Positions 29,410 through 40,147 are shown, counted from the stretch's first letter. The stretch: 64,000 nucleotides of DNA from Closterium sp. NIES-65 (GCA_948144175.1 CANXME010001999.1:124001-188000), one strand, 5' to 3'. Translations and numbers: made by a program. The notes: generated by a model not told the origin, from the letters alone.

Positions 29410-32228
29410 ATGTTCAAGTGCCTGCTTATAACGAATAAGACAGGGAATATTCTCTTGGAAAGGTGAGGAATTGGCAAAGAGTCCTCCTCCCTCTCCTCGT
29501 TCCTGCTCACCTTCCTCGGTCCGCGTCCCTCTCCTCTTCCTACTCGCCCCTCTCGTCGTCCTCTCTGTCCCTCTCCTCGAGCAAGGCAACTGAAGGACAA
29601 AGAGGACACGGGCAAGAAGCGGGAGTGGCAGTTGAAATGAGAGTTTTTTGAGACGTATCAGAAGCAACCTCTTCCTACTACTCGCCCCTCTCGTCGTCCT
29701 CTTTGGCCCTTTCCTCGAACAAAGCAACAGAAGGACTGTTAGGCAGTCAAGGGCAAGAAGCGGGAGCGGCAGTCGGCTCAAGCCGTTACCTTGTTTTCTC
29801 CACCTGTGATTGATATACCAGACCAGTCAGATCCCGTTTTTGAATTAACTAAGATATTTCTCCTCCCATGCCTGATCCACCTGACCAATCAGATTCCACG
29901 GGCTATCAGCGGACGAGCGCGGCCAATGGCGTGCGTTCCTCTTCAAGCTGGGTCACGACAATCTCTCCACCGCTGTGCCTGAAGAGCAATTCGTGGCCTG
30001 TTACAAGTAGGTGTTACAAGTAGGTGTTACAAGTAGGTGTTACAAGTAGGCGTTACAAGTAGGCGTTACAAGTAGGTGTTACAAGTAGGCGTTACAAGTA
30101 GGTGTTACAAGTAGGTGTTACAAGTAGGTGTTACAAGTAGGTGTTACAAGTAGGCGTTACAAGTAGGCGTTACAAGTAGGTGTTACAAGTAGGCGTTACA
30201 AGTAGGTGTTACAAGTAGGCGTTACAAGTAGGTGTTACAAGTAGGTGTTACAAGTAGGTGTTACAAGTAGGTGTTACAAGTAGGCGTTACAAGTAGGTAT
30301 TACAACTAGGTGTTACATTGCACTGCTCGATAGAAAAAAGAGCGTTCCTCTTCAAGCTGGGTCACGACAACCTCTCCACAGCAGTTCTTGAAGAGCATTT
30401 CGTGGTTTTTTACAAGTATGTGTGACAAGTAGGTGTTAGGCGTTACGAACAAGTGTCACAAGTAGGCGTTACAAGTAGCTCTAAACAAGTAGGCGTTACA
30501 AGTAGCTGTATACAAGTAGGTGTTACACGTAGGTGCTTCACCACCCAACGACACCTGCGTGGTTTGGTTGCAGTTGTTGCTGTCTCTCCTGCCCAGTTGA
30601 CTTATTCCCCTTCTCGCTCCTCCATGCATCCCCTCGCCTCCGTCATTTCCTTTTGAATCCTCCATTGTCTCGCCTCACCCTCCTCCCTTCACTCCTCACC
30701 CCTCTCGCCTCCCCTCCCCTCCCCTCCCCCTTCTCTCCCTGGCCACATTTAGCACCACTCAGTGCTGAAATCTCCGCACCTTTTCTTTTCCTGAGCTGTG
30801 TGGTTGTTATTCGTCTCACCTCATCTCCTCACTTCATCCCTTCATCTCGCCTCCCCTTATTTCGCCTCAACCTCAACCCATCCCAGCAACACCTACGTGG
30901 TATACACGTCTATTTCTGACATCCCTGCGTTCTGTGCATACGTTCCCCTCCTACCCATTAACCCCATTCCCTCCCCTCACCCTCTCCCCTTCCCTCCCCT
31001 CATCCCAGCAACACCTACGTGGTCTACACATCTATTGCTGACATCCGCATCTACCTCATTGGGGACGACGAGTACGATGAGCTGGCATGTGAGTGTGCTG
31101 AGCTGTCATGTGAGTACGCTGAACTGGTCTCGAGTATGCTGAGCTGGCGGGTGAGTATGGTGAGTGTTTTTGAGAATTCTCAAAAACACCGGTGAGCTAG
31201 TAGTGGGTTTGGCGAGTTGCTTGCACCTGCCATTTGGGTATGCTGCTGAGCTGGCAGGTGAGTACGATGAGCTGGCATGTGTCTCCCGCACTGCGTCTGC
31301 CTGTACACTCTAAGTCATATACATCCTGAGCCTCTTCAATCCTTCCTGATCCTCCCTGATCCTCCCTGATCCTTCCTGATCCTCCCTGATCCTCCCTGAT
31401 CCTCCCTGATCCTTCCTGATCCTCCCTGATCCTTCCTGATCCTCCCTGATCCTCCCTGATCCTTCCTGATCCTCCCTGATCCTTCCTGATCCTCCCTGAT
31501 CCTCCCTGATCCTCCCTGATCCTTCCTGATCCTCCCTGATCCTCCCTGATCCTCCCTGATCCTCCCTGATCCTCCCTGATCCTCTCTGGTCCTCCCTGAT
31601 CTGTTCTGAGCCTTCTATCGTATTGCCACCCCTCTTGGTATCGTTTCAACTCCTCTCTCGCCAGCCATGTCTCCCTCGCGCCCACTCCCTTCCTTCCCCT
31701 CTAATCGAAGACAACTGTTTTTCTTTTCTCCCATGATTCTCCACTTGCTCACTGTGAAGTATTTCAGATGCTTTTCCCACAATGCTCATTGTAACATCCA
31801 CCCACCCGCACTTTCTCCCACAACCCCCCCTTCAACCCACCCGTCCCGTCCCCCCTTTCCGCTCCTCCCCAACCCCATTCCCTCCTCTTCCCTGATATTC
31901 ACTGCTGGAGATCCTCACTATGATTCTCCATCTGCTCCGGGCGTCATGCACTTCCCACCTCTTTCTTCTCCCCTTTCCTCTTGTCCACCCCGCCCCCCCC
32001 CCCCCCCCCCCCCCCCCCTCTCAACACCCAGTGTCGGAGATCCTCACTATGATTCTCGATCTGCTCCGGGCGGCGTGCAAGCGCACGCCGACCCAGGCGG
32101 CGCTGCTGGACCGGTATGGCAAGGTTTGTCTGTGTCTGGACGAGGTGATCGCGCAGGGCCGGGTGGAGCACATGGAGGTGGACCGCATCCTGCGCCTCTC
32201 CCGTTTAAAGCCCTTGGATGCTTCGTGA
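29410..32228 (+). CDS. LOLITA: TSET/TPLATE complex small (sigma-like) subunit LOLITA
   Basis: Four exons: 29410-29462, 29893-30006, 31009-31088 and 32032-32228 (stop TGA), GT/AG borders, consistent phases, about 147 residues; Arabidopsis At1g15370 has about 140. The order of conserved blocks matches the longin-type small chain: MFKCLLITNKTGNILLER, FHGLSADERGQWRAFLFKLG, TYVVYTSIADIRIYLIG, DDEYDELA, then RTPTQAALLDRYGKVCLCLD and RLSRLKP. Known role: sigma-like subunit of the plant TSET (TPLATE) adaptor complex, which acts in clathrin-mediated endocytosis at the plasma membrane. Every exon edge except the start has tandem copies in the adjoining introns, and the final exon is copied repeatedly past the stop. 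The exon 2 donor (GTAGGT) sits at the head of a 13-bp minisatellite made of that same junction. Confidence 0.9.
29530..29780. repeat. Direct duplication in LOLITA intron 1 around a TTTTTTGAG motif
   Basis: Roughly 100-bp imperfect copies at 29533-29633 and 29667-29775, sharing CTCGCCCCTCTCGTCGTCCT, flank GTTTTTTGAGACGTATCAGA. The layout resembles the palindrome-centred duplications in CHIP. Confidence 0.65.
30001..30310 (+). repeat. 13-bp minisatellite of splice donors (LOLITA exon 2 / intron 2)
   Basis: About 24 units of GTTACAAGTAGGT or GTTACAAGTAGGC. The unit is the exon 2 end (TTACAA) plus the start of its donor (GTAGGT). A further copy of the exon 2 3' half (30342-30420) and more units follow to about 30535. 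Confidence 0.95.
30526..31290 (+). repeat. Echoes of LOLITA exon 3 edges
   Basis: Acceptor-side copies: near 30527-30560 and 30882-30930, the latter with CCCAGCAACACCTACGTGGT and reading YVVYTSISDI. Donor-side copies of GAGCTGGCATGTGAGT-type sequence recur about six times between 31093 and 31285, some with GAGCTGGCGGGTGAGT. The real exon is 31009-31088. Confidence 0.85.
31164..31189. other. 26-bp perfect palindrome in LOLITA intron 3
   Basis: The core TTTTTGAGAATTCTCAAAAA lies in the middle of donor-edge duplications of exon 3. It shares the TTTTGAG...CTCAAAA shape of the CHIP palindromes, with an AATT centre instead of GCGC. Confidence 0.9.
31330..31605 (+). repeat. 10-bp pyrimidine-rich minisatellite
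   Basis: About 27 units of TGATCCTCCC or TGATCCTTCC inside LOLITA intron 3. Open frames across it are artefacts. Confidence 0.95.
31720..32031 (+). repeat. Echoes of the LOLITA exon 4 acceptor edge, and a poly-C tract
   Basis: A copy near 31899-31950 (GAGATCCTCACTATGATTCT, then CTGCTCCGGGCG) and a weaker one near 31730-31765 precede the real exon 4. An uninterrupted run of about 28 C at roughly 31991-32018 lies in the pyrimidine tract before the real acceptor (CACCCAG at 32025-32031). Confidence 0.8.
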
Positions 32229-32239
32229 CATGTTGACAA

Positions 32240-33205
32240 GGCAATAGAGGCAATAGAGGTGGTAGCAGTGATCGCGCAGGGGAGGGTGGAGCACATGGAG
32301 GTGGATCGAATCCTGCGCCTCTCAAGGCTGAAACCACTCGATGCGTCATAAGAACAGGGATACTGATACAGTAGAGGCGATTCAGAGACAATAGAGTGGG
32401 TAGTGGTGATCGTGGAAGGGCGGGTGGAGCACATGGAGGTGGATCGAATCCTGCGGCTCTCCCGTTTAAAGCCCCTGGATGCTTCGTAACATGTTAACAT
32501 TGCAATAGAGGCAGTAGAGGTGGTAGCAGTGATTTCACAGCGCAGGGCAGGGTGGAGCACATGGAGGTGGATTGGATTCTCCGGCTGTCGCGTTTAAAGC
32601 CCTTGGATGCCTCGTAACATCAGATTTACATCATAGAGGCAGTACTGGTGATAGAGGTGATCGCACAGGGCAGGGTGGAGCGCATGGAGGTGGATCGAAT
32701 CCTGCGCCTCTCTCGGTTAAAGCCCCGGGATGCTTCGTAGCTCCACTGCACTTGCTATTCTATGAGGATACATGAGCGAGGGGATTACAGCTGGTAGGTG
32801 TGATGTGATGGCGCGGGGCAGGGTGGAGCACATGGAGGTGGGCGGCATCCTGCGCCTCTCCCGTTTAAAGCCCTTGGATACATCATAGAGATAATAGTGT
32901 TGATAGAGGTCATGGCGCGGGGCAGGGTGGAGCACATGGAGGTGGACGGCATCCTGCGGCTTTCACGGTTAAAGCCCCTGGTCGCTTCGTAACATGTTGA
33001 CACGGCAATAGAGAGGCAATAGAGGTTGTAGCAGTGAGCAGCTAATTCGAGTGCGTGGAAAACTTGCATGCATGGACGAGGCAATAGAGGAGAAAGAGGT
33101 GATTGCTTGGGCACAGCAGGGCAGGGTGGAGCACATGGAAGTGGACTGCATCCTGCACTGTGCCTCTCTCGCCGCTGGAACCATTGGATGCTTCATAGCA
33201 GCACC
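32240..33205 (+). repeat. Seven echoes of the LOLITA terminal coding sequence beyond its stop
   Basis: Copies near 32256-32351, 32405-32490, 32530-32617, 32656-32740, 32812-32886, 32917-32991 and 33092-33200 repeat the last 70-95 bases of exon 4. Most include GGGTGGAGCACATGGAGGTG and CTCTCCCGTTTAAAGCCC, several with an equivalent stop. Spacing is about 100-160 bp. No frame across them is a gene. Confidence 0.93.
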
Positions 33206-33414
33206 AGAGGTCCTCCATCCGTGCTCCATGAATAATACCGTAAATTACAGTGTAACGGTTTCTTTTGATTTCTGAGTTCAGTAATGGTTCATTAGTGCCT
33301 GCACTGTGCTCAGCAATTAGGTGATGACATTACATACCAGCATGACATGCCTCGGGTCAGAACACCAGAGAACATGCTTGTACGAGTAACAAAAAGGCGC
33401 TGACTTCCCAGAAG

Positions 33415-33492
33415 TACCGGTAACGTATCTGGTACCGTATCTGGTACCGTATCTGGTACCGTATCTGGTAACGTATCTGGTACCGTATCTGG
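33415..33492. repeat. 12-bp satellite (GGTACCGTATCT), left segment
   Basis: About six units, ending in TCTGG next to the Copia-1 LTR. Same array as at 39528-39736 and 46458-46495, split by two insertions. Confidence 0.95.
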
Positions 33493-33913
33493 TGTTGGGC
33501 TGAGAAAATAGCCCTTAGGATCTTTGCAGAGGAGAACTCTTGGGTAGAAAACTTGTAATAGCGGAAGCGTTTGATGAGGATTGTGAACCGACCTTGCACT
33601 GGTGTGTGAGAGCAAAGTAGATTGAATTAAACAAGCAAATACAAGGATTTATATAAGAGTACAGGGAATACGAATAGATAGGTAGATAACTGTATTGCTG
33701 TTGCGGTTCGATACAGTGCGACTCGGGCAACTGCTCTGTAACGAGTCAGTTGTGTGTCCTTAACTGTCGCGCTGTGATTGTCGAGTCAAAGGTCAGCGAC
33801 CTTTGACTTTCTCGTAACCTCCAGGCGGTTACCCTAACCTCCGAGGTTGACTCGATGCTTCGATTGGGACTGCTTCGCTTGGTGCCTTGGGTTTTGATAC
33901 GACAGAAGCGCAC

Positions 33914-36900
33914 TTAGGACTTATTGTTTCCAACACTCCCCTTCGCTTCTGGAGTGTCGCTGCTGGTGACGTGGCCTTGTCCAGTCAGCATCATGCAGTA
34001 TTCGAACTTCTGCTTTCCGAGTTTCTTGGTCAAGTAATCGGCTGCCATCTCGGATGTTGGGCAGTATGACAGATCGAGTTTCCCTTTTTCTATCTCGTCC
34101 TTCACGAAGAAATAGCGCAGGGCGATGTGTTTCGTCCTGTTTGCGAAGCCGTTTTTGTTGGCGATGCGAATTGCCGATTGGTTGTCGCAGAACACGGTGA
34201 AGCTGGGTAACTCGGCTAGTTTCGCTTCTTCCAGTAGTTCGCGAAGGTAAAGTCCCTCCTTGGTGGCTGAGCAGAGTGCGATATATTCTGCTTCTGCTGA
34301 AGATAGTGCGATTAACTCCTGCTTGCTTGACTGCCAGGAGATAGGACCGATAGGCTCAAGGCGGTAGACATAGCCGGTGCGTGAGCGCCTGTTGTCGGTG
34401 TCGCCGGCGTGATCGGCGTCGACGTAGCCGATTAGTTTGGTCGGTGTAGTCACGTTTTTGTGATAAGTTAGTCCGATCGTCGCGGTGCTGACGAAGTAGT
34501 GGAGAGCACGATCGAGTTCCGCCAGATGCTCTGCTTCAGGTCTCTTGAGATAGGTAGCGAGCTGACTCGCGGAGTAGGATAGGTCGGGACGGCACGTGAC
34601 TGCTGCGAAAAGAAGGCATCCTAGCTTCTTCTGATAGTCGCGTATGCCGGCGGGTTTAAGTAGAGTAGATTGCCCCTTTTCGGTTCCTGACGCGTAGCGA
34701 TAAGGCGTGGAGATGGCGCTTGGTGTGAGACGAAAGCGTTTCGCGATAGTGTCGGCGTACTTCTCGGCGCTTAGGTAGATTGCGTTTTCTTCCTCACGGA
34801 TGTTGAGCCCGAGGTATTGCGTAACCGTAGAAGAGACCGTGAGCGTGAGGTCTTTCTGGAGCTCCCCTTCGAACCACGCGGCGATGTTGTCGGTTGACCC
34901 AATGTAGAGAAGATCGTCCACATAGACGATTAATAGGACGTAATCGCCTCCTTTTGTGAGGCGATACATGCCTTGGTCATGCGGGAGTTGTTTGAAGCCG
35001 ATGCGAATGAGGCGGGCGTGTAGGTACTGCTGCCACAGTCGCGGTGCCTGCTTGATCCCATAGAGTGATTTGAGTAGTTGACACACTCGGTTGGGTTCGC
35101 CGTGGGAGCCGTGCGGGAGTTCAACGAAGATTTCTGCATCCACAGGTGCGTAGAGAAATGCGTTCGCAACGTCGATCTGTCGCAATTTCTTTTTCTTCAT
35201 GGCGGCGACGGCGATGAGGATTCGGAGTGAGGTGTGGCGACTGACCGGAGCGAAGGTTTCGGTGTAATCTCTTCCGTGCTCCTGGTCGAAGCCACGTACG
35301 ACCCAGCGGGCTTTGAATTTGTCGATGGTGCCATCAGCTTTCGTCTTCACACGGAAGACCCATTTTCCGGTAAGAATGTTTTTATTTTGAGTTACACCGA
35401 TGGGAACAATTTTCCAGGTGTTGCGCTCCTCCAGTGCCTTCAGCTCTTTGTCCATAGCTTCACGCCATTTCTCCCTGTGTTCCCCCCCCAGAGCCTGCTG
35501 AACCGTCGCAGGCTCCTCAGGAATGCCGGCGCCATGGACTGCGGTGACGAGACCAAGGATTTGCAGCCCAGTCTGTGAGTATCGAGGGAGTTCTGGATCC
35601 TCGGGATAAGCTGCTTCGTCTCCCGTTTCTGGGTCGGGCATGAAATTTGGCCCTACCCTTTCTGCTTCGTTGGTGTTGACTGTCACAGGTGTTATGTAAC
35701 CATCGTCGGCGAAACGGTAGAAGATTTCGGCGTTGTTACTGTCGCGAGGATTATCCTCATCCATGGGCACGTCGACGGAGCAGTATGGGAGAGGTCCGGC
35801 TTCTTCTGAGGCGTTGTCGACGTTCTGTTCATCCCAGTCTGCTTCGTCCGCTGCTGACGCGAAGGCTCGGTCACCACGAAAACCACTGGTGAGGTCCCGA
35901 TTCTCGTGCAAGTTGGCGAGGTATGTCTGAAGGGTGAGTCTTTCGTAGAAGATCACGTCACGTGCTGCTACTGTTTCCTTTGTGTGGACGTCGAAGATTT
36001 TCCATGCGTTGTAATTTTTCTCGATGCCGAGGTGTAGTCCCCACTGTGCCCGTTGCGAAAATCTTCCCGCTCGTGCTTCTGGGGGTCTGTACTGTACCAT
36101 GCACCCGAAAACTCGTAACATTTTCGTGCTGCCCTGCTTCCCTGTCCACAGCAGATGCGGTGATGCGTTGTTCGGGAGTGACGACGACGACAACAAGTTG
36201 TGCAGCATGACAGCGTGGTCCATTGCTGCTGGCCACTGGTGGTTGGGTAGCCGCATGCCACGTAACAGTTTGCGCATGCTGTTCTGCAGGGTCCTGTTCA
36301 GTCGTTCTGCAACACCTTGCTGCTGATGTGCGTAGGGAAGGGAGAGGAGTTGCTTGATCCCCCTTTCCGCCAAGAACTGCTTGAAGCGCTGAGAGGTGTA
36401 CTCGCCACCTCCGTCTGACTGGAAATTTTTCAGTTGTGTTCCGGACTCTCTCTCTGCTATCGGTAGCCAGGCGGCGAATGCTGCGAGCGCCATGTCGCGG
36501 CTGGGTAGGTTGCGATGCCAGACGTATCGAGTAGCAGCGTCGATGAAGGTGATGGTGTAGTTGTAGTTGACTTGTCCTGGTTCGCGATTGTAGAGGATGT
36601 CGCTGTAGACTTTTTCGAGTGGTGCGTACGCTGGAGCGCTCGGGTTGTGATGTGAAGCAAACGGTCGATGAGGTAAGTCAGCTTCGGGACATATAAGGCA
36701 AGTCCCTCGTGCCTTCTGGAGTTCTCTGCCATCGGGTAGAAGTAGAGAGTCTTTGTCGAGGACTCCTGCTCTTATCGTGTTATTCAAAACTGTGTTGCTT
36801 GGATGTCCTGTGCGTGCGTGCCAGATCTCTTCAGAGGCGCGGTGTCCGGGTGAACGCTGATATGCGTCGGAGTTGGAGTAAAAGCTGGCGACGAGGTTGG

Positions 36901-38296
36901 CGCTTCGGTGGACTTCACGCTGAGTCGGATTCAGCTGTTGCGCGAGTGTTGGTGGTGCTTCGTCGACTGTGACTGGTGTCGTTGTTCCTGCTGCTGCTGA
37001 TGTTGTTGCTGCTGCCGATGTTGTTGCTGCTGTCGATATTGTTGCTGCTGCCGATGTTGTTGTCTCTGCTTCTTGTTGAATTGTTGCTAACGCTCTTGTT
37101 CGTTCTGCTTCAGGGATAGTGTGGGAGTACCAGAAACCTCCCGGGCTGAAGTCGGGATCGAGATCCGGAGGGTGTGTCCATTCAGCAAAGTTCACAATGG
37201 CGTCGTTGTCTGCAGTGCCGAGGTCGGGAGCGAAGTCGAGGACGAAGACGTTGTTCTTCAGCACTGCTTTCCCGATGTAGAGACCGCCTCTTCCGTGGTA
37301 AAGCTTGAACTCCTGGGTCGTGCTGTCGGCTTCCAGATGAATTCCTTTCGCCATCAACTGGCTAACGCTCAGTAAGTTGTAGCCGAGTCCTTCAGCGATG
37401 AGTACCTTAGACATGTGCAGTATGACATTTGTTTCTCTTGACTGAAGCTGTACCACTCCTTGTCTTCGTGTGCGCAGGTTTTGGTTGTTGGCAACCGTGA
37501 TGATCACTTCCCGTTGGAGTCGATGTTCGCGTTGTACGAAACGCCCGGACGAGCACATGTGTTGCCCGCAGCAACTGTCCAAGAACCAGGTGTCTTGGCC
37601 GGACGGTTCACTTTGAGCGATAGCGGCGTAGGTCGGATTTGGATGGAGTGATTCGCGACGAGGCGTCCTGTTGTCGAGCTCCTCTTCCGGTGAGTAATGG
37701 GGTGGTGACTCTGTTATGCAAGAGTCGTTTATCTTGACCATGCAGTTGACTATATGTCTTGCTCCTTGTGCAGGTTGTCCAGTTGAGGTCGTTGAAGCTT
37801 GAATCGTGGTTGTCGAACTTGCTTGTGTCGAAGCAACTTGTGTGCTTGAAGGCCGCAGTTGTCGCTGTGGTGTTGTCTGTCGAGACGGGCAGTGCGAGCG
37901 TGGGTGTCCTGATGTCTTGCAGATGTGACAAAATGGAGGTACTAACTTCGGCTGCTGCTGTCGATTGTTGTAGTAGTTGTGTCGTCGCTGAGTATGGAAA
38001 GCAAACTCCGGTGCTAATGTCCTTTTCTTGTGTCTTTCTTCTTGCAGGTCCATATCCTGCTGTTCCGCGTGAATTTCTGCGCAAAGTGCCGCTTCGGAGA
38101 TCCTCCCGTGTGCTCGAAGAATTGCTTTGGTGGCGCGCCACTGAGGACCGAGGCCGCCTATGACGACTGTTACGAAGGCGTCTTCAGAGATTGACCCTCC
38201 ACATCGAAGAAGCTTGTCGCGCAATTCGCGACATCGGCTGATATACGCCAACCCTTTTTCTCCTGGTTTCATTTCCACTGTTGTCAGCTGCGCCAT
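33914..38296 (-). CDS. Copia-1 gag C-terminus and pol polyprotein
   Basis: About 1,460 codons with no internal stop. Order: end of gag with a zinc knuckle-like CHICKTSGHPRSHC (about 125-140), protease-like WFLDSCCGQHM (about 235; the usual Gly of DSGA is Cys here), GAG-preintegrase (IWHARTGHPSN), integrase core (about 575-740, with TRYVWHRNL, FQSDGGGEYTSQRF, AERLNRTLQNSM), reverse transcriptase with YVDDLLYIG (about 1150), and RNase H (SSAEAEYIALCSATKEGL). The final residues extend into the 3' LTR. Family role: reverse transcription and integration of the element's own RNA. Confidence 0.95.
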   Translation of the reverse strand: MAQLTTVEMKPGEKGLAYISRCRELRDKLLRCGGSISEDAFVTVVIGGLGPQWRATKAILRAHGRISEAALCAEIHAEQQDMDLQEERHKKRTLAPEFAFHTQRRHNYYNNRQQQPKLVPPFCHICKTSGHPRSHCPSRQTTPQRQLRPSSTQVASTQASSTTTIQASTTSTGQPAQGARHIVNCMVKINDSCITESPPHYSPEEELDNRTPRRESLHPNPTYAAIAQSEPSGQDTWFLDSCCGQHMCSSGRFVQREHRLQREVIITVANNQNLRTRRQGVVQLQSRETNVILHMSKVLIAEGLGYNLLSVSQLMAKGIHLEADSTTQEFKLYHGRGGLYIGKAVLKNNVFVLDFAPDLGTADNDAIVNFAEWTHPPDLDPDFSPGGFWYSHTIPEAERTRALATIQQEAETTTSAAATISTAATTSAAATTSAAAGTTTPVTVDEAPPTLAQQLNPTQREVHRSANLVASFYSNSDAYQRSPGHRASEEIWHARTGHPSNTVLNNTIRAGVLDKDSLLLPDGRELQKARGTCLICPEADLPHRPFASHHNPSAPAYAPLEKVYSDILYNREPGQVNYNYTITFIDAATRYVWHRNLPSRDMALAAFAAWLPIAERESGTQLKNFQSDGGGEYTSQRFKQFLAERGIKQLLSLPYAHQQQGVAERLNRTLQNSMRKLLRGMRLPNHQWPAAMDHAVMLHNLLSSSSLPNNASPHLLWTGKQGSTKMLRVFGCMVQYRPPEARAGRFSQRAQWGLHLGIEKNYNAWKIFDVHTKETVAARDVIFYERLTLQTYLANLHENRDLTSGFRGDRAFASAADEADWDEQNVDNASEEAGPLPYCSVDVPMDEDNPRDSNNAEIFYRFADDGYITPVTVNTNEAERVGPNFMPDPETGDEAAYPEDPELPRYSQTGLQILGLVTAVHGAGIPEEPATVQQALGGEHREKWREAMDKELKALEERNTWKIVPIGVTQNKNILTGKWVFRVKTKADGTIDKFKARWVVRGFDQEHGRDYTETFAPVSRHTSLRILIAVAAMKKKKLRQIDVANAFLYAPVDAEIFVELPHGSHGEPNRVCQLLKSLYGIKQAPRLWQQYLHARLIRIGFKQLPHDQGMYRLTKGGDYVLLIVYVDDLLYIGSTDNIAAWFEGELQKDLTLTVSSTVTQYLGLNIREEENAIYLSAEKYADTIAKRFRLTPSAISTPYRYASGTEKGQSTLLKPAGIRDYQKKLGCLLFAAVTCRPDLSYSASQLATYLKRPEAEHLAELDRALHYFVSTATIGLTYHKNVTTPTKLIGYVDADHAGDTDNRRSRTGYVYRLEPIGPISWQSSKQELIALSSAEAEYIALCSATKEGLYLRELLEEAKLAELPSFTVFCDNQSAIRIANKNGFANRTKHIALRYFFVKDEIEKGKLDLSYCPTSEMAADYLTKKLGKQKFEYCMMLTGQGHVTSSDTPEAKGSVGNNKS

Positions 38297-38340
38297 TAAC
38301 CTGCTCTGGTTTACACTGTCTGTTGCCTGGTACAGGTTCT

Positions 38341-39033
38341 TCAGATGGCCGTACGCGAGTCCGCCGAGTTGCCGAAGTTCCGGTAGGAGCGAATGTTCTG
38401 CTGCTGGGTTGGTGTGATGTTTCTCAGTAGAATAGTATACGCCATCATGGATTGATACGTATACTGCTGCTTTTCATACTGTGTCCCGTTTGCTGGATAC
38501 TGCAGGGATCCGTCGAAGAAGCCAAGTATCTGCGCGCCCTCCATCATCAACTCGAATTCAAAGGACCAGGTAAAGAAGTCCTTTCCGTCGAAAGGTCTTG
38601 ACGTCTGTAGTTTCAGAACATGCGCGAACTGCGACTGTACTTGTAAGGCATCCATTGGTTTGTCTTGCGCAGGTGGAGGTTGAGGCAGGAAGCTGATCGA
38701 CCCGCGTTCGTACGGGGCGAAGGTGGGTTGCTGCTGTTGATTCCCTCGCGCATATGACGACCCGTCAAGGCTCATGGGTGTCGCTCCGTTGTTGCTGTTG
38801 TGTGTCTGTGCAGGTCCCGACTGCTGGTGTTGCTCGTAGAAGGACATGAAGGAGAAAAATTTCTCCATCATGTTCTGGTCGAAGTCAGAAGGATGGTTCG
38901 TGGGGGTCTCGGTTGACGTTCCCCTTGGTCTTGCTGCCGTGCCTTCCTCTGTCTGCAGGCCAGAGGCTGGTGGTGGAGTAGGAGTAGTCCCCGAGGAGCC
39001 ATTAGGGGAGCTCCTTTCCTTGTTTGTTGCCAT
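38341..39033 (-). pseudogene. Copia-1 gag, 5' part, ended by a one-base frameshift
   Basis: Starts MATNKERSSPNG. It has a low-complexity N-terminus rich in Gln and Pro, then a gag fold with RPFDGKDFFTWSFEFELMME and GFFDGSLQYP. Near 38360 one base is missing relative to Copia-2, so the frame runs into a stop (SADSRTAI). The rest of gag continues in the pol frame from 38296. Either a disabling mutation or a sequence error; the identical LTRs make a very recent event likely. Confidence 0.8.
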
Positions 39034-39527
39034 GTCTTGTAATGAAAAAAAAGTTAGAGTTTTCCCCTGTCTGCTCTCATACCATGTTGGGCTGAGAAAA
39101 TAGCCCTTAGGATCTTTGCAGAGGAGAACTCTTGGGTAGAAAACTTGTAATAGCGGAAGCGTTTGATGAGGATTGTGAACCGACCTTGCACTGGTGTGTG
39201 AGAGCAAAGTAGATTGAATTAAACAAGCAAATACAAGGATTTATATAAGAGTACAGGGAATACGAATAGATAGGTAGATAACTGTATTGCTGTTGCGGTT
39301 CGATACAGTGCGACTCGGGCAACTGCTCTGTAACGAGTCAGTTGTGTGTCCTTAACTGTCGCGCTGTGATTGTCGAGTCAAAGGTCAGCGACCTTTGACT
39401 TTCTCGTAACCTCCAGGCGGTTACCCTAACCTCCGAGGTTGACTCGATGCTTCGATTGGGACTGCTTCGCTTGGTGCCTTGGGTTTTGATACGACAGAAG
39501 CGCACTTAGGACTTATTGTTTCCAACA

Positions 39528-39736
39528 TCTGGTACCGTATCTGGTACCGTATCTGGTACCGTATCTGGTACCGTATCTGGTAACGTATCTGGTACCGTAT
39601 CTGGTACCGTATCTGGTACCGTATCTGGTACCGTATCTGGTACCGTATCTGGTACCGTATCTGGTAACGTATCTGGTACCGTATCTGGTACCGTATCTGG
39701 TACCGTATCTGGTACCGTATCTGGTACCGTATCTGG
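39528..39736. repeat. 12-bp satellite, middle segment
   Basis: About 17 units of GGTACCGTATCT, a few with GGTAACGTATCT, between Copia-1 and Copia-2. Frames reading DTVPDTVP are artefacts. Confidence 0.97.
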
Positions 39737-40147
39737 TGTTGGGCTGAAACGCCCTAGGATCTTTGTAGAGTTAAAGTTTGAGTAGATGTTGTAATAGCAG
39801 AAGCGTTGAATAAAGCTCTTGAACCACCTTGCGCTAGTATGTGAGGGCAAAATAAGTTGATAAAAGCAAAGAAATACAAGAATATAAATAGATGAGTACA
39901 GAGGATATGAAGAGACATTATAACTAATTTTACTGTTGCGGTTCGATACAGTGCGACTCGGGCAACTGCTCAATGTCGAGTCAGTTGTTTGTCCTTGCTG
40001 TCGCGCTGCGTCAGGTCAAAGGTCGCTGCCCTTTGACTTTCCCGTAACCTCCGACGGTTACGTTAACCTCGTTGGTTGACTCGCGCTGTTTCGACTTGAG
40101 CTGCTTCGTTTTGTGTCTTGAGTACTGACACGACAGAGGCGCTTAAC

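Larger units (their letters stand above)
33493..39527 (-). mobile_element. Ty1/copia retrotransposon Copia-1, very young
   Basis: LTRs of 443 bp at 33493-33935 and 39085-39527 (TGTTGG...CCAACA) appear identical by eye. TCTGG target duplications lie on both sides (33488-33492 and 39528-39532). On the minus strand the 5' LTR is followed by TGGTATGAGAGC, one mismatch from the usual initiator-Met primer site. The internal region codes gag and pol in copia order (PR-IN-RT-RNase H). Insertion is within the 12-bp satellite. Confidence 0.97.

Noticed and set aside
30001..30310. CRISPR array
   Set aside because: Units are directly abutting with no spacers, and the genome is eukaryotic.
31197..31685. 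Minus-strand Gly/Arg/Asp repeat ORF
   Set aside because: Artefact of the 10-bp repeat within a LOLITA intron.
39506..39973. Repetitive DTVPDTVP ORF
   Set aside because: The 12-bp satellite has a period divisible by three, so it stays open by chance.
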